Source of the DNA: Clostridia bacterium
GTDB lineage: Bacteria > Bacillota > Clostridia > RGIG6154
DNA: 64,000 nucleotides
Reading direction: 5' to 3'
Assembly (NCBI GenBank): GCA_017409875.1
Contig: JAFQRW010000006.1
Location: 62,001-126,000 of the forward strand
The notes beneath the pieces are model-generated. The model worked only from the letters and a program-made list of their open reading frames with translations. It had not been told where the DNA came from and made no database searches. Below are positions 1 to 9,300 of this stretch, one piece after another. Numbering within the stretch: position 1 is the first letter of the stretch; each line of letters starts with the position of its first letter. The translations under genes and the position numbers were made by a program.

Positions 1-213
1 ACATTGTCAATCGCCGGTGACTTTGAACAGGAGCTTGAACATCCGGTTTATGAAAGTCAGGTAATTGCAAAGGTTGATAATATAATCAGAGACGGCATGA
101 AAGTTATTTCCTGCAAAAGCAGTATGTATAAGCTGTATTGCGTTGTATGGTCTGCCGTAATCAAAAACAGACGTAAAATACTTAGAATACTTAGGAAACT
201 GAGGAAATGGTGA
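1..213 (+). CDS. C-terminal fragment, possible S24/S26-type peptidase
   Basis: The frame is open at the left edge and stops at 211-213, so only the last 70 codons are visible. The segment 'VIAKVDNIIRDGMKVI' followed by a short S-x-x-Y-K-L-Y stretch, a hydrophobic patch and a very basic tail resembles the C-terminus of S24/S26 signal-peptidase-like proteins found in peptide-maturation clusters. No catalytic residue is in view, so this is a resemblance only. The stop overlaps the start of the ABC transporter by 7 bases, which indicates translational coupling and a shared operon. Alternatives are another maturation enzyme of the same cluster, such as a cyclase or nucleotidyltransferase. Sequence to the left of the window would settle it. 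Confidence 0.35.
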   Translation, partial: TLSIAGDFEQELEHPVYESQVIAKVDNIIRDGMKVISCKSSMYKLYCVVWSAVIKNRRKILRILRKLRKW

Positions 214-1880
214 ATTTGAAAAATAAAGATATCGCTAAGAAATGGTTTTTTAAGAATGTTAAAAGCTCTTTAAGCGGGGTATTTGTTCTTACTGTCATTT
301 CAATTCTTATTAATGTATTTGGCGTCGGCTTTGCAGTTTCTTCCCAGCGCGTTTTGGATGTTGCATCCAAAACTATTGGCGGAAGCTTAATCAAAGAAAC
401 AACCATATTGTTTTTATTGATTGTTTTGCAACTTGTTTTGCAAATTATCCTCTCAAAATGCTATGTTAATGTGCAGGCAAAGGCGAGAATTAAAATAAAA
501 ACGGATTTATTCCACAGTGTTGTAAACAAAGACCTTACCGAAGTGAATTTTTATCACTCAGGCGAATTGGTCAACAGGCTTTCAAGCGATGTAAATGTTG
601 TATCAAGTGCCGTGGTAGACATTATACCTACAGCACTTGCACTCGGCATTAGTGTTTGTTTAAGCTTTGCGGTGCTGTTTGCGTTTGATTCTGTATACGC
701 AGTTATTTATCTGATAGTTGCGCCGCTTGCATTGCTGACTGCAAGGATTTTCAGAAAAAAGCTTAAAGTATTACACAAAGAGTCAGTTCAAACTGATGGT
801 ACTGTTAAATCCTTTATGCAGGAATGCTTTAGAAATCTTCTGGTCATTAAGGCTTTTGAAAAACAAAAGCATGTGACCGACAAGTGTAATGCTTATCAAC
901 TTGCTAACTACAAGGTTTTGATAAAGAAAAATGATGTTAGTATTTTAGCAAACGTAATGTTCTTTTTGTCCATTACGGCGGGCTATTATCTGACACTTAT
1001 ATGGGGAGCATATAAGCTCTCTTTGGGACTTTTGACTATTGGTGAGATTGTTGCAATGCTTGAACTTGTTTCTCAGATTCAGTCTCCTTTAAAGTCACTG
1101 TCATCACTTTTCCCGCAATACTATTCGGCAGTTGCATCATCAGAAAGAATTTTGGAACTTGAAAATCTTCCCGATGAGAAGCACACGGAAAATCACAACA
1201 AAATAAGCGGTTTTTCTAAGATAGTTATTGACAATGTTTCATTTACATACGATGAAAAGCCTGTTTTTGACGGTGCTTCGTGTGAGATTGAAAAAGGTGA
1301 CATCGTTGGAATTTACGGCGAGTCGGGAATTGGGAAAAGCACACTCATTAAACTTATTTTAGGGGTGCTTAATGCCCAACAGGGTGAGATTTACATAGTT
1401 GACCAGGATGGTCAAAGAGTTTTGGTTGATACAGAAACCAGAAGCCTGTTTTCTTATGTGCCACAAGGTAACCTGATTTTATCCGGCACAATCGCAGAAA
1501 ATGTGGCGTTTGGTTCTGACAACATAGATATAAAGCTGGTTGAACATTGCATCAAAGTGTCGCAGCTTGATGAAATGGTCAGTCAGTTGCCATTAAAGCT
1601 TGATACCGGTTTAGGTGAAGGCGGCCTAGGTCTTTCTGAAGGACAGGTACAGCGATTATCTATCGCAAGGGCATTGTATCGGAATTCTGAAGTCCTGTTG
1701 CTTGATGAAGCAACGTCGGCGCTGGATCGCGAGACCGAAATCAGGGTGTTGGAGGAAATAAAGAGGATGAATAAGACTTGTCTTTTCATAACTCATCGCA
1801 AGGAAGCACTTGGAGTTTGCAGCAAGCTTTTAAGTGTAAAAGGCGGAAAAGTTTCCATCGACAGGCAGGAAATTTTATAA
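207..1880 (+). CDS. ABC exporter, fused membrane and ATPase domains
   Basis: A 557-residue half-transporter of the exporter type. Residues about 15-310 hold the transmembrane domain. The nucleotide-binding domain follows, with Walker A GESGIGKSTL near residue 371, a variant signature LSEGQ near 476 and Walker B LLLDEATSALD near 499, then a switch histidine (ITHR). It would act as a dimer in the membrane and use ATP to export a substrate. There is no N-terminal C39 peptidase domain, so any leader removal needs a separate protease. It overlaps the upstream gene by 7 bases and is followed after 22 bases by a secreted protein and then a precursor-like peptide, which makes peptide export a reasonable inference. 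The substrate is not known. Confidence 0.85.
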   Translation: MVNLKNKDIAKKWFFKNVKSSLSGVFVLTVISILINVFGVGFAVSSQRVLDVASKTIGGSLIKETTILFLLIVLQLVLQIILSKCYVNVQAKARIKIKTDLFHSVVNKDLTEVNFYHSGELVNRLSSDVNVVSSAVVDIIPTALALGISVCLSFAVLFAFDSVYAVIYLIVAPLALLTARIFRKKLKVLHKESVQTDGTVKSFMQECFRNLLVIKAFEKQKHVTDKCNAYQLANYKVLIKKNDVSILANVMFFLSITAGYYLTLIWGAYKLSLGLLTIGEIVAMLELVSQIQSPLKSLSSLFPQYYSAVASSERILELENLPDEKHTENHNKISGFSKIVIDNVSFTYDEKPVFDGASCEIEKGDIVGIYGESGIGKSTLIKLILGVLNAQQGEIYIVDQDGQRVLVDTETRSLFSYVPQGNLILSGTIAENVAFGSDNIDIKLVEHCIKVSQLDEMVSQLPLKLDTGLGEGGLGLSEGQVQRLSIARALYRNSEVLLLDEATSALDRETEIRVLEEIKRMNKTCLFITHRKEALGVCSKLLSVKGGKVSIDRQEIL

Positions 1881-1902
1881 AGTTTGTTTGGGAGGAATAA
1901 AG

Positions 1903-2850
1903 ATGAAATGTAAGAGAATTATCAAAGTAGTAAGTGCGCTTGCATTAACCTTAGCTTTGTTAGTATCTTCTGGCGTTGTTTCATTTGCTGCATCATACAC
2001 AACAACGACAAATTATCTTAATCAAGGTACTATCGAAGTTACATCTAGAGCTTTCGGTTTAGATGAAGGCGACATGGCTACTTACGTTGCGTATAATGGC
2101 AACGGTTTCTCAGAAGCTAATGCAGTTTACATCGACCAGGCAACAGCAGATGATACCCGCATTGTTACTTTTACATATCAGGCAGATTCTGATGATGTAA
2201 AAGCAACAGTTAAGTTCGGCGGAAAAGGCACAACAGTAACACCTGACAAAGAAGGCTACGAAATTGCGGTAACTGTTAACGGAGAACTTTCTTCAACAGA
2301 AGTTGTTCCTACTGTAGATGCAGCTTACACATTCGAAGGCGACGAGGACTTTCTTGCAAGAGAAATTCCTGTTAGCTTAGTAGCAGGTCAGGCTGTTAAT
2401 GCTGTTACATTTACAGCAGAAGGTGCTGCTGACGCTACAACTGTAGATGCTTGGTATGTTAAAGACGGCGCAATCGTTGTTTTAAGCAATGTTATCAGAT
2501 CAAATGGTACATTAGCTATTACAACAGAAGAAGCAGAAGTTTCTGTTAGAATCGGCGACGTTGTAGCTGGAACTGGAAAAATCACAGCATTTGCTAAAGC
2601 AGTTTGTGCTGACGATGCAGATTATGGCATTATCCTTGCAACAGAAGACGCTGACATTTCTACAACAGTTTCATTTGAAGAAGCTGGCGATTACACAACA
2701 GCAGTTAAATTACCTGCATTAGGTAAAGGTGCTGACGGTGGATTCTGTGTAGAAGTTGAAGATGATCAGCTTGTTGCAGGAACAAACTACAAAGTAGCTG
2801 CTTATGCAGTAGACAAAGTTACACCAACTAAGGTTGTAACTGCTCAGTAA
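1903..2850 (+). CDS. secreted acidic beta-rich protein, unknown function
   Basis: A 315-residue protein with a clear signal peptide: a K/R-rich start, a long A/L/V core and a likely cleavage after 'VSFA'. I chose ATG 1903 over the in-frame TTG at 1888 because GGAGG sits just upstream of 1903. The mature part is rich in Thr, Ala, Val, Asp and Glu, with alternating polar and hydrophobic residues suggesting beta-sandwich domains. I see no SLH domain, sortase motif or known catalytic motif. It lies between the ABC exporter and the small peptide gene, so it may be an exported partner or an independent surface protein. I do not recognise the family. Confidence 0.75.
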   Translation: MKCKRIIKVVSALALTLALLVSSGVVSFAASYTTTTNYLNQGTIEVTSRAFGLDEGDMATYVAYNGNGFSEANAVYIDQATADDTRIVTFTYQADSDDVKATVKFGGKGTTVTPDKEGYEIAVTVNGELSSTEVVPTVDAAYTFEGDEDFLAREIPVSLVAGQAVNAVTFTAEGAADATTVDAWYVKDGAIVVLSNVIRSNGTLAITTEEAEVSVRIGDVVAGTGKITAFAKAVCADDADYGIILATEDADISTTVSFEEAGDYTTAVKLPALGKGADGGFCVEVEDDQLVAGTNYKVAAYAVDKVTPTKVVTAQ

Positions 2851-2860
2851 TAAAAGCGAC

Positions 2861-2879
2861 TGTATCATTTAACGATACA
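2861..2879 (+). other. intercistronic hairpin
   Basis: TGTATC and GATACA arms flank a 7-base loop in the gap between the secreted-protein gene and the small peptide gene. It has no following T tract, so it is more likely an mRNA processing or stability element than a terminator. Hairpins like this can raise the level of a downstream precursor mRNA; that role is inferred. Confidence 0.35.
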
Positions 2880-2900
2880 AATTCAGAAGGAGAATTTATC

Positions 2901-3062
2901 ATGAAAAAATATCAGAAACCTGTTTTAGAGGTTGTTGAATTAGCAGTTGCTGAAAATATTGCTGCATTAGTGCCGAAAACTATCTATAAAAGATCGGCAG
3001 GCTCTGCACTTGCTCAGAAAGGTTTGGAAACATACAAACTTCAGGGGGAGAGCTTAAGCTAA
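2901..3062 (+). CDS. small RiPP-precursor-like peptide (53 aa)
   Basis: ATG 2901 follows AGAAGGAG at normal spacing and the frame closes at 3060-3062. The product starts MKKYQKPVLEVVELAVAEN and ends LQGESLS. The start contains Y-x-x-P-x-L, the first half of the leader motif read by PqqD/RRE domains in lasso-peptide systems, but lacks the usual following Gly. The C-terminal residue is Ser; the lasso peptide paeninodin is phosphorylated on its C-terminal Ser by an HPr-kinase homologue, and such a homologue is the next gene. There is no Cys, and I could not place a lasso core with Glu or Asp at ring position 7-9. I call it a candidate substrate peptide of unknown chemistry. Confidence 0.6.
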   Translation: MKKYQKPVLEVVELAVAENIAALVPKTIYKRSAGSALAQKGLETYKLQGESLS

Positions 3063-3110
3063 TTTTAGCACTGCAAATTAAATAAAAATTTGAGAGGATG
3101 TTCACTAAAT

Positions 3111-3986
3111 ATGCAATATACTGTCGCAGGTTTTAATATTGATGTTATCAGTGAGCATCCTTCTTACATTTTTATGAGAATGAAGGATTACCAAAGCACT
3201 TTTTCGGGGGAAGCTGACTTTACAATCAGGTGTAAAGAAGAAAAAAATATTGCTCTCCCCGACGGATTGGTGCATGTTGGTGAAAGAGTCGGAAGATGGC
3301 TTTGGTTTAAAAAAAATGACGGCACGTTCGGTGCGTACATAAAATATACCGATATCCCAGAGATTGCGGCTTTAGTTGATTGGGATGAAAATTTTAAAAA
3401 TATCAGTCTTTCGGTTTATGATGTTGAGCCCTTTGGCGGATTGCCAATAGCTCAAAGAATTTTTTATTTATTGGGCGATGTTTTTACATACTCGGTATTA
3501 AGCTTGGGCGCAGGAGTTTTTCATTCTTCTGCTATAAGCTATAAAGAAAAAGGGATTTTGTTTTCGGCACCGTCGGGAACAGGAAAATCTACCCATACAT
3601 CGCTTTGGAAAGATGTATTTAAAAAAGATGTATCAATCTTTAATGATGATACACCGATACTTAAGATAGAAAATAACGTATGTTTTGCTTACGGATCTCC
3701 GTGGAGCGGCAAAACTGCGATTAATAAAAATATAAAAGTTCCACTTAAGGCTATTGTAAGCCTTGACAGAGCGGAAAAGAATTCGGCAAAAAAACTTACA
3801 GGGTTAGATGCTTTTTACAGAGTGTTCAACGAATTCAGAAAGCCTCCTGTAGGAACGCTTATGGAAAATTGTTTAACACTTATAGACGGCGTTTTGGAAA
3901 GAGTTCCGGTATTTGAACTTTTGTGCAATAAAGAAAAAGACGCTGTCACTACAATATACAATGCTGTCGGATTTGACAGAGAATAA
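3111..3986 (+). CDS. HPr-kinase/PEPCK-like ATP-dependent kinase
   Basis: 291 residues. Walker A reads SAPSGTGKSTHT from about residue 152, followed by the acidic motif FNDDTP and the segment GSPWSGK, the layout of the HPr kinase/PEP carboxykinase-like fold used by peptide-tailoring kinases. True HPr kinases regulate carbon metabolism with HPr as substrate; this protein lacks the usual HprK N-terminal domain and sits next to a small peptide gene, so a peptide or other serine substrate is more likely. ATG 3111 is preferred over TTG 3090: AGAGG lies upstream, at rather long spacing of about 13 bases. The gene ends 18 bases before the SLH gene, suggesting one transcript. Confidence 0.7.
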   Translation: MQYTVAGFNIDVISEHPSYIFMRMKDYQSTFSGEADFTIRCKEEKNIALPDGLVHVGERVGRWLWFKKNDGTFGAYIKYTDIPEIAALVDWDENFKNISLSVYDVEPFGGLPIAQRIFYLLGDVFTYSVLSLGAGVFHSSAISYKEKGILFSAPSGTGKSTHTSLWKDVFKKDVSIFNDDTPILKIENNVCFAYGSPWSGKTAINKNIKVPLKAIVSLDRAEKNSAKKLTGLDAFYRVFNEFRKPPVGTLMENCLTLIDGVLERVPVFELLCNKEKDAVTTIYNAVGFDRE

Positions 3987-4004
3987 TTTAAAAGGATGAA
4001 TACT

Positions 4005-5615
4005 ATGAAGAAAAAACTGATTTTTAGCACATTTTTATGTGCAGTGATTTGTGTAAGCTTGATGCTTAGCGTTTTTGCAGTTTCATTTTCAGATTTAACG
4101 AGCAGCTACTGGGCTTACAGCAACATTATTGAGTTAAGCTCAAAAGGTGTTATCAACGGATATAGCGATGGCACATTCCGTCCGGAAGCTCATGTTACAA
4201 GAGCTGAGTTTGTAAAGCTTATCGGAACAATTAATGTTACAAAAGGCGAGGACTTTGCAGACCTTCCAAAGAGCCACTGGGCATACAGCTACGTTATGAA
4301 CTCAGGCGTTGATATGGACAGAAAGAATTTCCGTCCTGATGAAAATATCACCAGAGCAGAAGTTTTAGATATTTTATGGAACAGATACGGTATCAAAACT
4401 GATGCAAAGGTTCCTGGATTGATTGAAAATCAGCATAAAAATGTGGAAGCTGTCGCATGGGCATATTCATACGGACTTATGATTGGCGATGACGGTATAA
4501 ACTTAAGGCTGGAAGATGATTTGTCAAGAGCTGAGGCGGTTACACTAATATTACGCTCAAGAAAAGTTGATACTTCAAAACAAAAATTGCTTGCAGACAA
4601 CGTAGATAGTATTGTTTTGGAAAACATTTTTAACAGGGCAATGCTTTTTGATAAAAAGTACAATGAAAATGATACAGTTACAGTTGGGGAGATTTCAAGG
4701 GCGGCATTAAGACTTGCATATCAGACACAGCAAATTCCTTACAATAAAGATTTGTACATAGGAGTTCCTGCTTTTGAAAGTGAATATGCAAACGATATTG
4801 CACACATGGCAAAACAGGTATTTGGTGAAGAAAATAACAATAAAGAATTTGCAGAAAGTAAAGCAAATCAGCAACAAGCTATAGCGGCACTTATGTATGG
4901 TTATATGTTTAAAGCAAACGAGTCACCTGTTATTGGAAGAATGGACGACTATTACAAGGATGCAACAGTTGAAAGAAGCAAAACCATGCTTAATATGCTT
5001 CTTACATATACAAACAGACGTGGCGTGTTTGCAAGTGCAGACGGACTTTTGCACAATGATAAAGCAATTACTCATAAAGAAATTGCATCACTTATTTTGC
5101 AGCTCGATAGCTTAACAGGCTCACAAATCAGCTATTCAAATGGCAAAGAACAAGACGAAAAATTAAGCACAGATGCTTATCTTTATAAAGAAGCTGATAA
5201 AGATTTTGGTATTTTATTAAAAGAACTTCCTGCGGTGGTTTATAAAACACCTATTGAAGGCTCTGCTTCAGAATTTACAGTATTTTCAAAAGATTTCTTT
5301 GAAATATTTACTACTCTCGCAGACGGTATTCAGGGAAAAGCAAAATCAAGAGCCACCGAGATTGTACTAAGAGTATATCCTACACTTATTTCAAATGCCG
5401 GCGACGAAGTTGTAATGAGAACAAAGATTTATGTGGCTTCAAACCCTAAAGGATTAGGACTGGGTGAAATTATCGGTAAGTGTGATATGAACACTGATGT
5501 TGCAGCAAAAGAAGGGACAACTTATATAATTGACATTTCAACAAACCAGCCACTTAATGATATGTACATAAACCCTGACGACGTGAGTTTAAGAAGACTT
5601 ATTTGGAATGATTGA
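4005..5615 (+). CDS. SLH-domain surface protein
   Basis: 536 residues with a signal peptide (MKKKLIFSTFLCAV start) and three SLH domains at roughly residues 25-70, 80-125 and 145-190, each with the F-x-D...W-A-Y and T-R-A-E type motifs that bind secondary cell-wall polymer. The remaining 340 residues have no domain I recognise, though a fourth, degenerate SLH-like segment may be present. Start 4005 was chosen over ATG 3996 because AAAGG at 3991-3995 is properly spaced only for 4005. It is an extracellular, wall-bound protein. It heads a run of surface genes, next to a chain-length protein and the giant SLH protein. Confidence 0.85.
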   Translation: MKKKLIFSTFLCAVICVSLMLSVFAVSFSDLTSSYWAYSNIIELSSKGVINGYSDGTFRPEAHVTRAEFVKLIGTINVTKGEDFADLPKSHWAYSYVMNSGVDMDRKNFRPDENITRAEVLDILWNRYGIKTDAKVPGLIENQHKNVEAVAWAYSYGLMIGDDGINLRLEDDLSRAEAVTLILRSRKVDTSKQKLLADNVDSIVLENIFNRAMLFDKKYNENDTVTVGEISRAALRLAYQTQQIPYNKDLYIGVPAFESEYANDIAHMAKQVFGEENNNKEFAESKANQQQAIAALMYGYMFKANESPVIGRMDDYYKDATVERSKTMLNMLLTYTNRRGVFASADGLLHNDKAITHKEIASLILQLDSLTGSQISYSNGKEQDEKLSTDAYLYKEADKDFGILLKELPAVVYKTPIEGSASEFTVFSKDFFEIFTTLADGIQGKAKSRATEIVLRVYPTLISNAGDEVVMRTKIYVASNPKGLGLGEIIGKCDMNTDVAAKEGTTYIIDISTNQPLNDMYINPDDVSLRRLIWND

Positions 5616-5650
5616 TATTTACACAATATACGGAAAGGATGAAATTTGAA

Positions 5651-6343
5651 ATGGAAGAAAGAGAAATAGATATTTGGGGTTTAGTTCAGGCAGTTCTTAA
5701 GAGATGGTGGCTTGTTGCTATTATTACTATTTTATCAGGTTCTATTAGTTTTGGGTATTCAAAGTTTGCAATTACACCTCTATATTCTGCAAGAGGCACA
5801 CTGTATATAACAATTGACAACACAGCTTCATCACATGGCGGCACAAGTCTTGATTACAATTCAATCTTGGCTGCTCAGGAGCTGACAAATACATACTCAC
5901 TGATTCTTTCGAGCAATACTTTTTATAAAATTGTTGCTGCAGAAAGCGGACTTAATTACAATTACAAAGAAATTTCAAGAATGGTTTCAATGAGCAATGA
6001 AAATGAAAGTGAAATTATGAGCATAACTGCAACTTGTCCGAACAGGGAGCATGCGGCAATCATTGTTGAAACAATGTTAAATAACGCTCAGGCGGAAATT
6101 TCGAGAGTTGTTATTGGCGGAAGCGTTAGAATTATTGATCATCCAGAAATGCCTTTGACACGTTCTTATCCTAATGTAACGAAAAATGTATTTTTATGTT
6201 TGATATTAGGAGTGGTTTTGGGATGCGCACTTGCTATTTTAATTGAATGGCTTGACGACACAGTTAAGAATAGCGACGATGTTATGAAGTATGGTATCCC
6301 GGTGTTAGCAGAAATCCCGCTTTTGGAAGCAAAAAGCGAATAA
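5651..6343 (+). CDS. Wzz/YveK-type polysaccharide chain-length protein
   Basis: About 230 residues. An N-terminal segment (EREIDIWGLVQAVLKRWW) leads into a first membrane helix, an extracellular region follows, and a second helix near the C-terminus is preceded by the proline-containing PEMPLTRSYPNV segment. This is the Wzz/CapA plan that controls polymer length in capsule or exopolysaccharide export. The C-terminal cytoplasmic tail (DDTVKNSDDVMKYGIPVLAE) matches the part that contacts a BY-kinase in related systems, but no kinase, phosphatase or glycosyltransferase gene lies nearby. ATG 5651 is used; ATG 5639 sits immediately after GGAAAGG and is too close. Coupling to the surface proteins is inferred. 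Confidence 0.75.
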   Translation: MEEREIDIWGLVQAVLKRWWLVAIITILSGSISFGYSKFAITPLYSARGTLYITIDNTASSHGGTSLDYNSILAAQELTNTYSLILSSNTFYKIVAAESGLNYNYKEISRMVSMSNENESEIMSITATCPNREHAAIIVETMLNNAQAEISRVVIGGSVRIIDHPEMPLTRSYPNVTKNVFLCLILGVVLGCALAILIEWLDDTVKNSDDVMKYGIPVLAEIPLLEAKSE

Positions 6344-6382
6344 TTGACATAACAAATAATTCAGAAAGGGTGAGAAAAAGGT

Positions 6383-9300
6383 ATGAAGAAGTGTGTTAAA
6401 TCACTTATAAGCATGATTATTGCACTGACTATGCTTATGCCGACAGCACTGCCGGTTTTTGCAGATAATTCAGTGCCGGCAGACAGTTTATATGGCTTTG
6501 TGGATTTTCCTACAGGATGGTCAAAAACTGCAATGGCTCATGCTGTTGAAAATGGTTTAATATATGGAAAAACAAGCGAACGTATATATCCTCATGATAA
6601 TCTTACAAGAGCTGAAATGGCGACAATTATAAACCGTGCGTTTGGTTCTACGGTAACCAAGGATATTTCAGCATTTGCAGATGTATCCCAGTCACAATGG
6701 TACTATAATGATATAAAGAAAGCTTATAATATGCAAACACTTTACGGTGACGCAGGTGGAACTATGCGCCCCGATGCTTTTATTATAAGAGAAGAGGCTA
6801 TAGCTATTGTTGCAAGAGCTATGGTTTTAAGCGGATATGCGGCATCAAATCTTGACAAATTCAAAGACAAGGCTGATATTTCTGATTGGGCAATAGATCC
6901 GCTTGCTTCGATGGCTGCTTGTGGTTATGTAAACGGCGATGAAAAGTCTAATATGAATCCAAAGGCGTTTATAACAAGAGAAGAGTTTGCACAACTGCTT
7001 CACAACATTATTAAACATTATTATAACGAAGAAGACGGAATTACGACATTCAAAGGTAATGTTATGGTTAATAAGCCGTTTACTTCGTTGAGTAATTTAG
7101 TTATTAACGGTGACCTTATTTTGGGTGACGGTGTTGGAACAAGCACTATTGTTCTTAAAAATGTAAAAGTAACTGGTCGCATTCTTATAAGAGGTGCTAC
7201 ACATATTTCGTTCGAAAACAGTAACTTTGAAGGTGGCGTTACAGTTAAAAATGTTAATGATGTAGTGCATTTTGATCATTTTAGTGATGAAGTGCATTTT
7301 AATTACATGAAGGATCACACAGAAGTTACATTTAAGAAAAAAACTACCGGTGGCGGCGGAACACCTCCTGCACCTACGCCAACAACTGCAAATTACACAG
7401 TTGAACATTATCAGGAAGCTTTAGACGGAAGTTTTGCAGTTTTTGAAACTGAAACTCTTTCTGGCACTGTTGGCTTAAGTGTAACAGCTGTTGCAAAAAC
7501 ATATGAAGGATTTAGCGAAGATACATTAAATCCGTCAAGAGTTGCAACCGGTACGGTTGCTACAGGTGGCACTTTAGTATTGAAGCTGTATTATACAAGA
7601 AACACATACACAGTAACCTTTGATTTTGGTTCGGGCGCTACACTTACACCAGGTACACAAACAAGCAAAACAGATAAATACGGTGCAACTGTTGTTCTTC
7701 CGACAACCGGGTTTTCAAATGGTGCACTTAATTTTGGCGGATGGTATACACAGCCAAACGGTGTAGGAGAACAGATAACACAGATTGTAATCGGCACATC
7801 AAATACTACCATTTACGCTTACTGGACATCACAAAACACATATAAAGTAGAGCACTATCAGGAAAATATTGATGGCAGCTATTCCATTGTTGATGCGGAT
7901 ACACAGATATTAGCTGCAGATGCGGGAACAAACGTTACAGCTGTTGCGAAAACATATACAGGTTTTTATGAAAACACTTCTCACGCACAAAGAGTGCCAA
8001 GCGGTATAGTTTTGGCTGACAACTCATTAGTGCTTAAGCTTTACTATCAGAGAAACACCTATACATTCACATTTAATGCTGCCGGCGGTTCTATTTCAGG
8101 CACACCAAAAACTGTTTACAAATTTGGTGAAACATTAGTGCTTCCAACACCTACAAAAGGAACAGACTCCTTTGGTGGATGGTGGACTTTGCCAAACGGA
8201 ACCGGAACAAAAATTGAAAACACAAGCGTACTGGGAACAGATATTACATCTGCTGCCATTACAGTTTATGCACATTGGATACCTGCAGCACCTACTACTG
8301 GCACATTTACAGTAGAACACTACCAGGAAGATTTTTACGGAAACTGGATGCTTTATGAAACTGATCTTGAACAGACAATAGCAATAGGAACAGTTTTAAA
8401 AGCTCAGGACTACAAAAACGAATATGCGGGATTTACAGTAGATTTGGCAAATAGTCCTAATGTTACAGTTGCAGCAGGAAACAATACACTTGCTATTTAC
8501 TATACAAGAAATGAATACACAGTAACGTATAATTTCAACGATGGCGTACCTGCAACAGTTCATACTGTAACACTTAAGTATGGACAGCAGGTAGACCTTG
8601 CATATTTGCCGACAGTTACAGTGCCGGGTAAATTCTTTGCAGGTTGGTATAATGCGCCTGCAGGCGGAACACAGTACCCGTCACTTTGGGTTCCGGCGGA
8701 AAATATTACAATTTATGCACAGTGGTCAGACAATCCGGGCTATGCTATTGAGTATTGGCTGGAAAATGCAGATGATGATGAATATACATGTGTAATCCGA
8801 GAAGTAAGAAATGATGTGACTGAAGGACAGACAGCGACAATTCCTGCAGAAATTTTTGAACATTTCACAGAAATCGTCCATCCACAAACCAACACCTCTG
8901 GTGTTGTTACAGCTACTCCTCAGTTAACTCTCAAACGATTCTATAACAGAGCAAGATACACCATAACCTTTGATTATCAGGGTGCAGATGGTGGTGTTAT
9001 AATACCTTCAAAAGAATATAAGCACGAACAGACAATAGAGTTGCCATTTCCTACAAAAACAGGTTATATGTTAGAAGGCTGGTTTACAGGTATAAATGGC
9101 ACAGGCGAAAAGATTTTTGACGGAAGCCAGATTACTTCAGGCAGAACACTTTATGCTTATTGGGTGCCGGCAGTAGTTGAATTTAAAGTTGAGCACTACA
9201 AACAAGAGCTTGACGGTACATATTCTGCTACTCCTTCGCAGACAGAAATAAAAGAGGATTATACAGGAATTGAAGTTGATGCCGTAGATCATAAATTAGA

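Noticed and set aside
2901-3062. Firm assignment of the small peptide as a lasso precursor
   Set aside because: No Gly-led core with Glu or Asp at ring position 7-9 and no cyclase gene in view, so only a general precursor-like label is kept.
6346-6380. TTGACA upstream of the giant gene as a promoter
   Set aside because: No -10 sequence is found at 15-19 bases; the position is taken by the ribosome-binding site.
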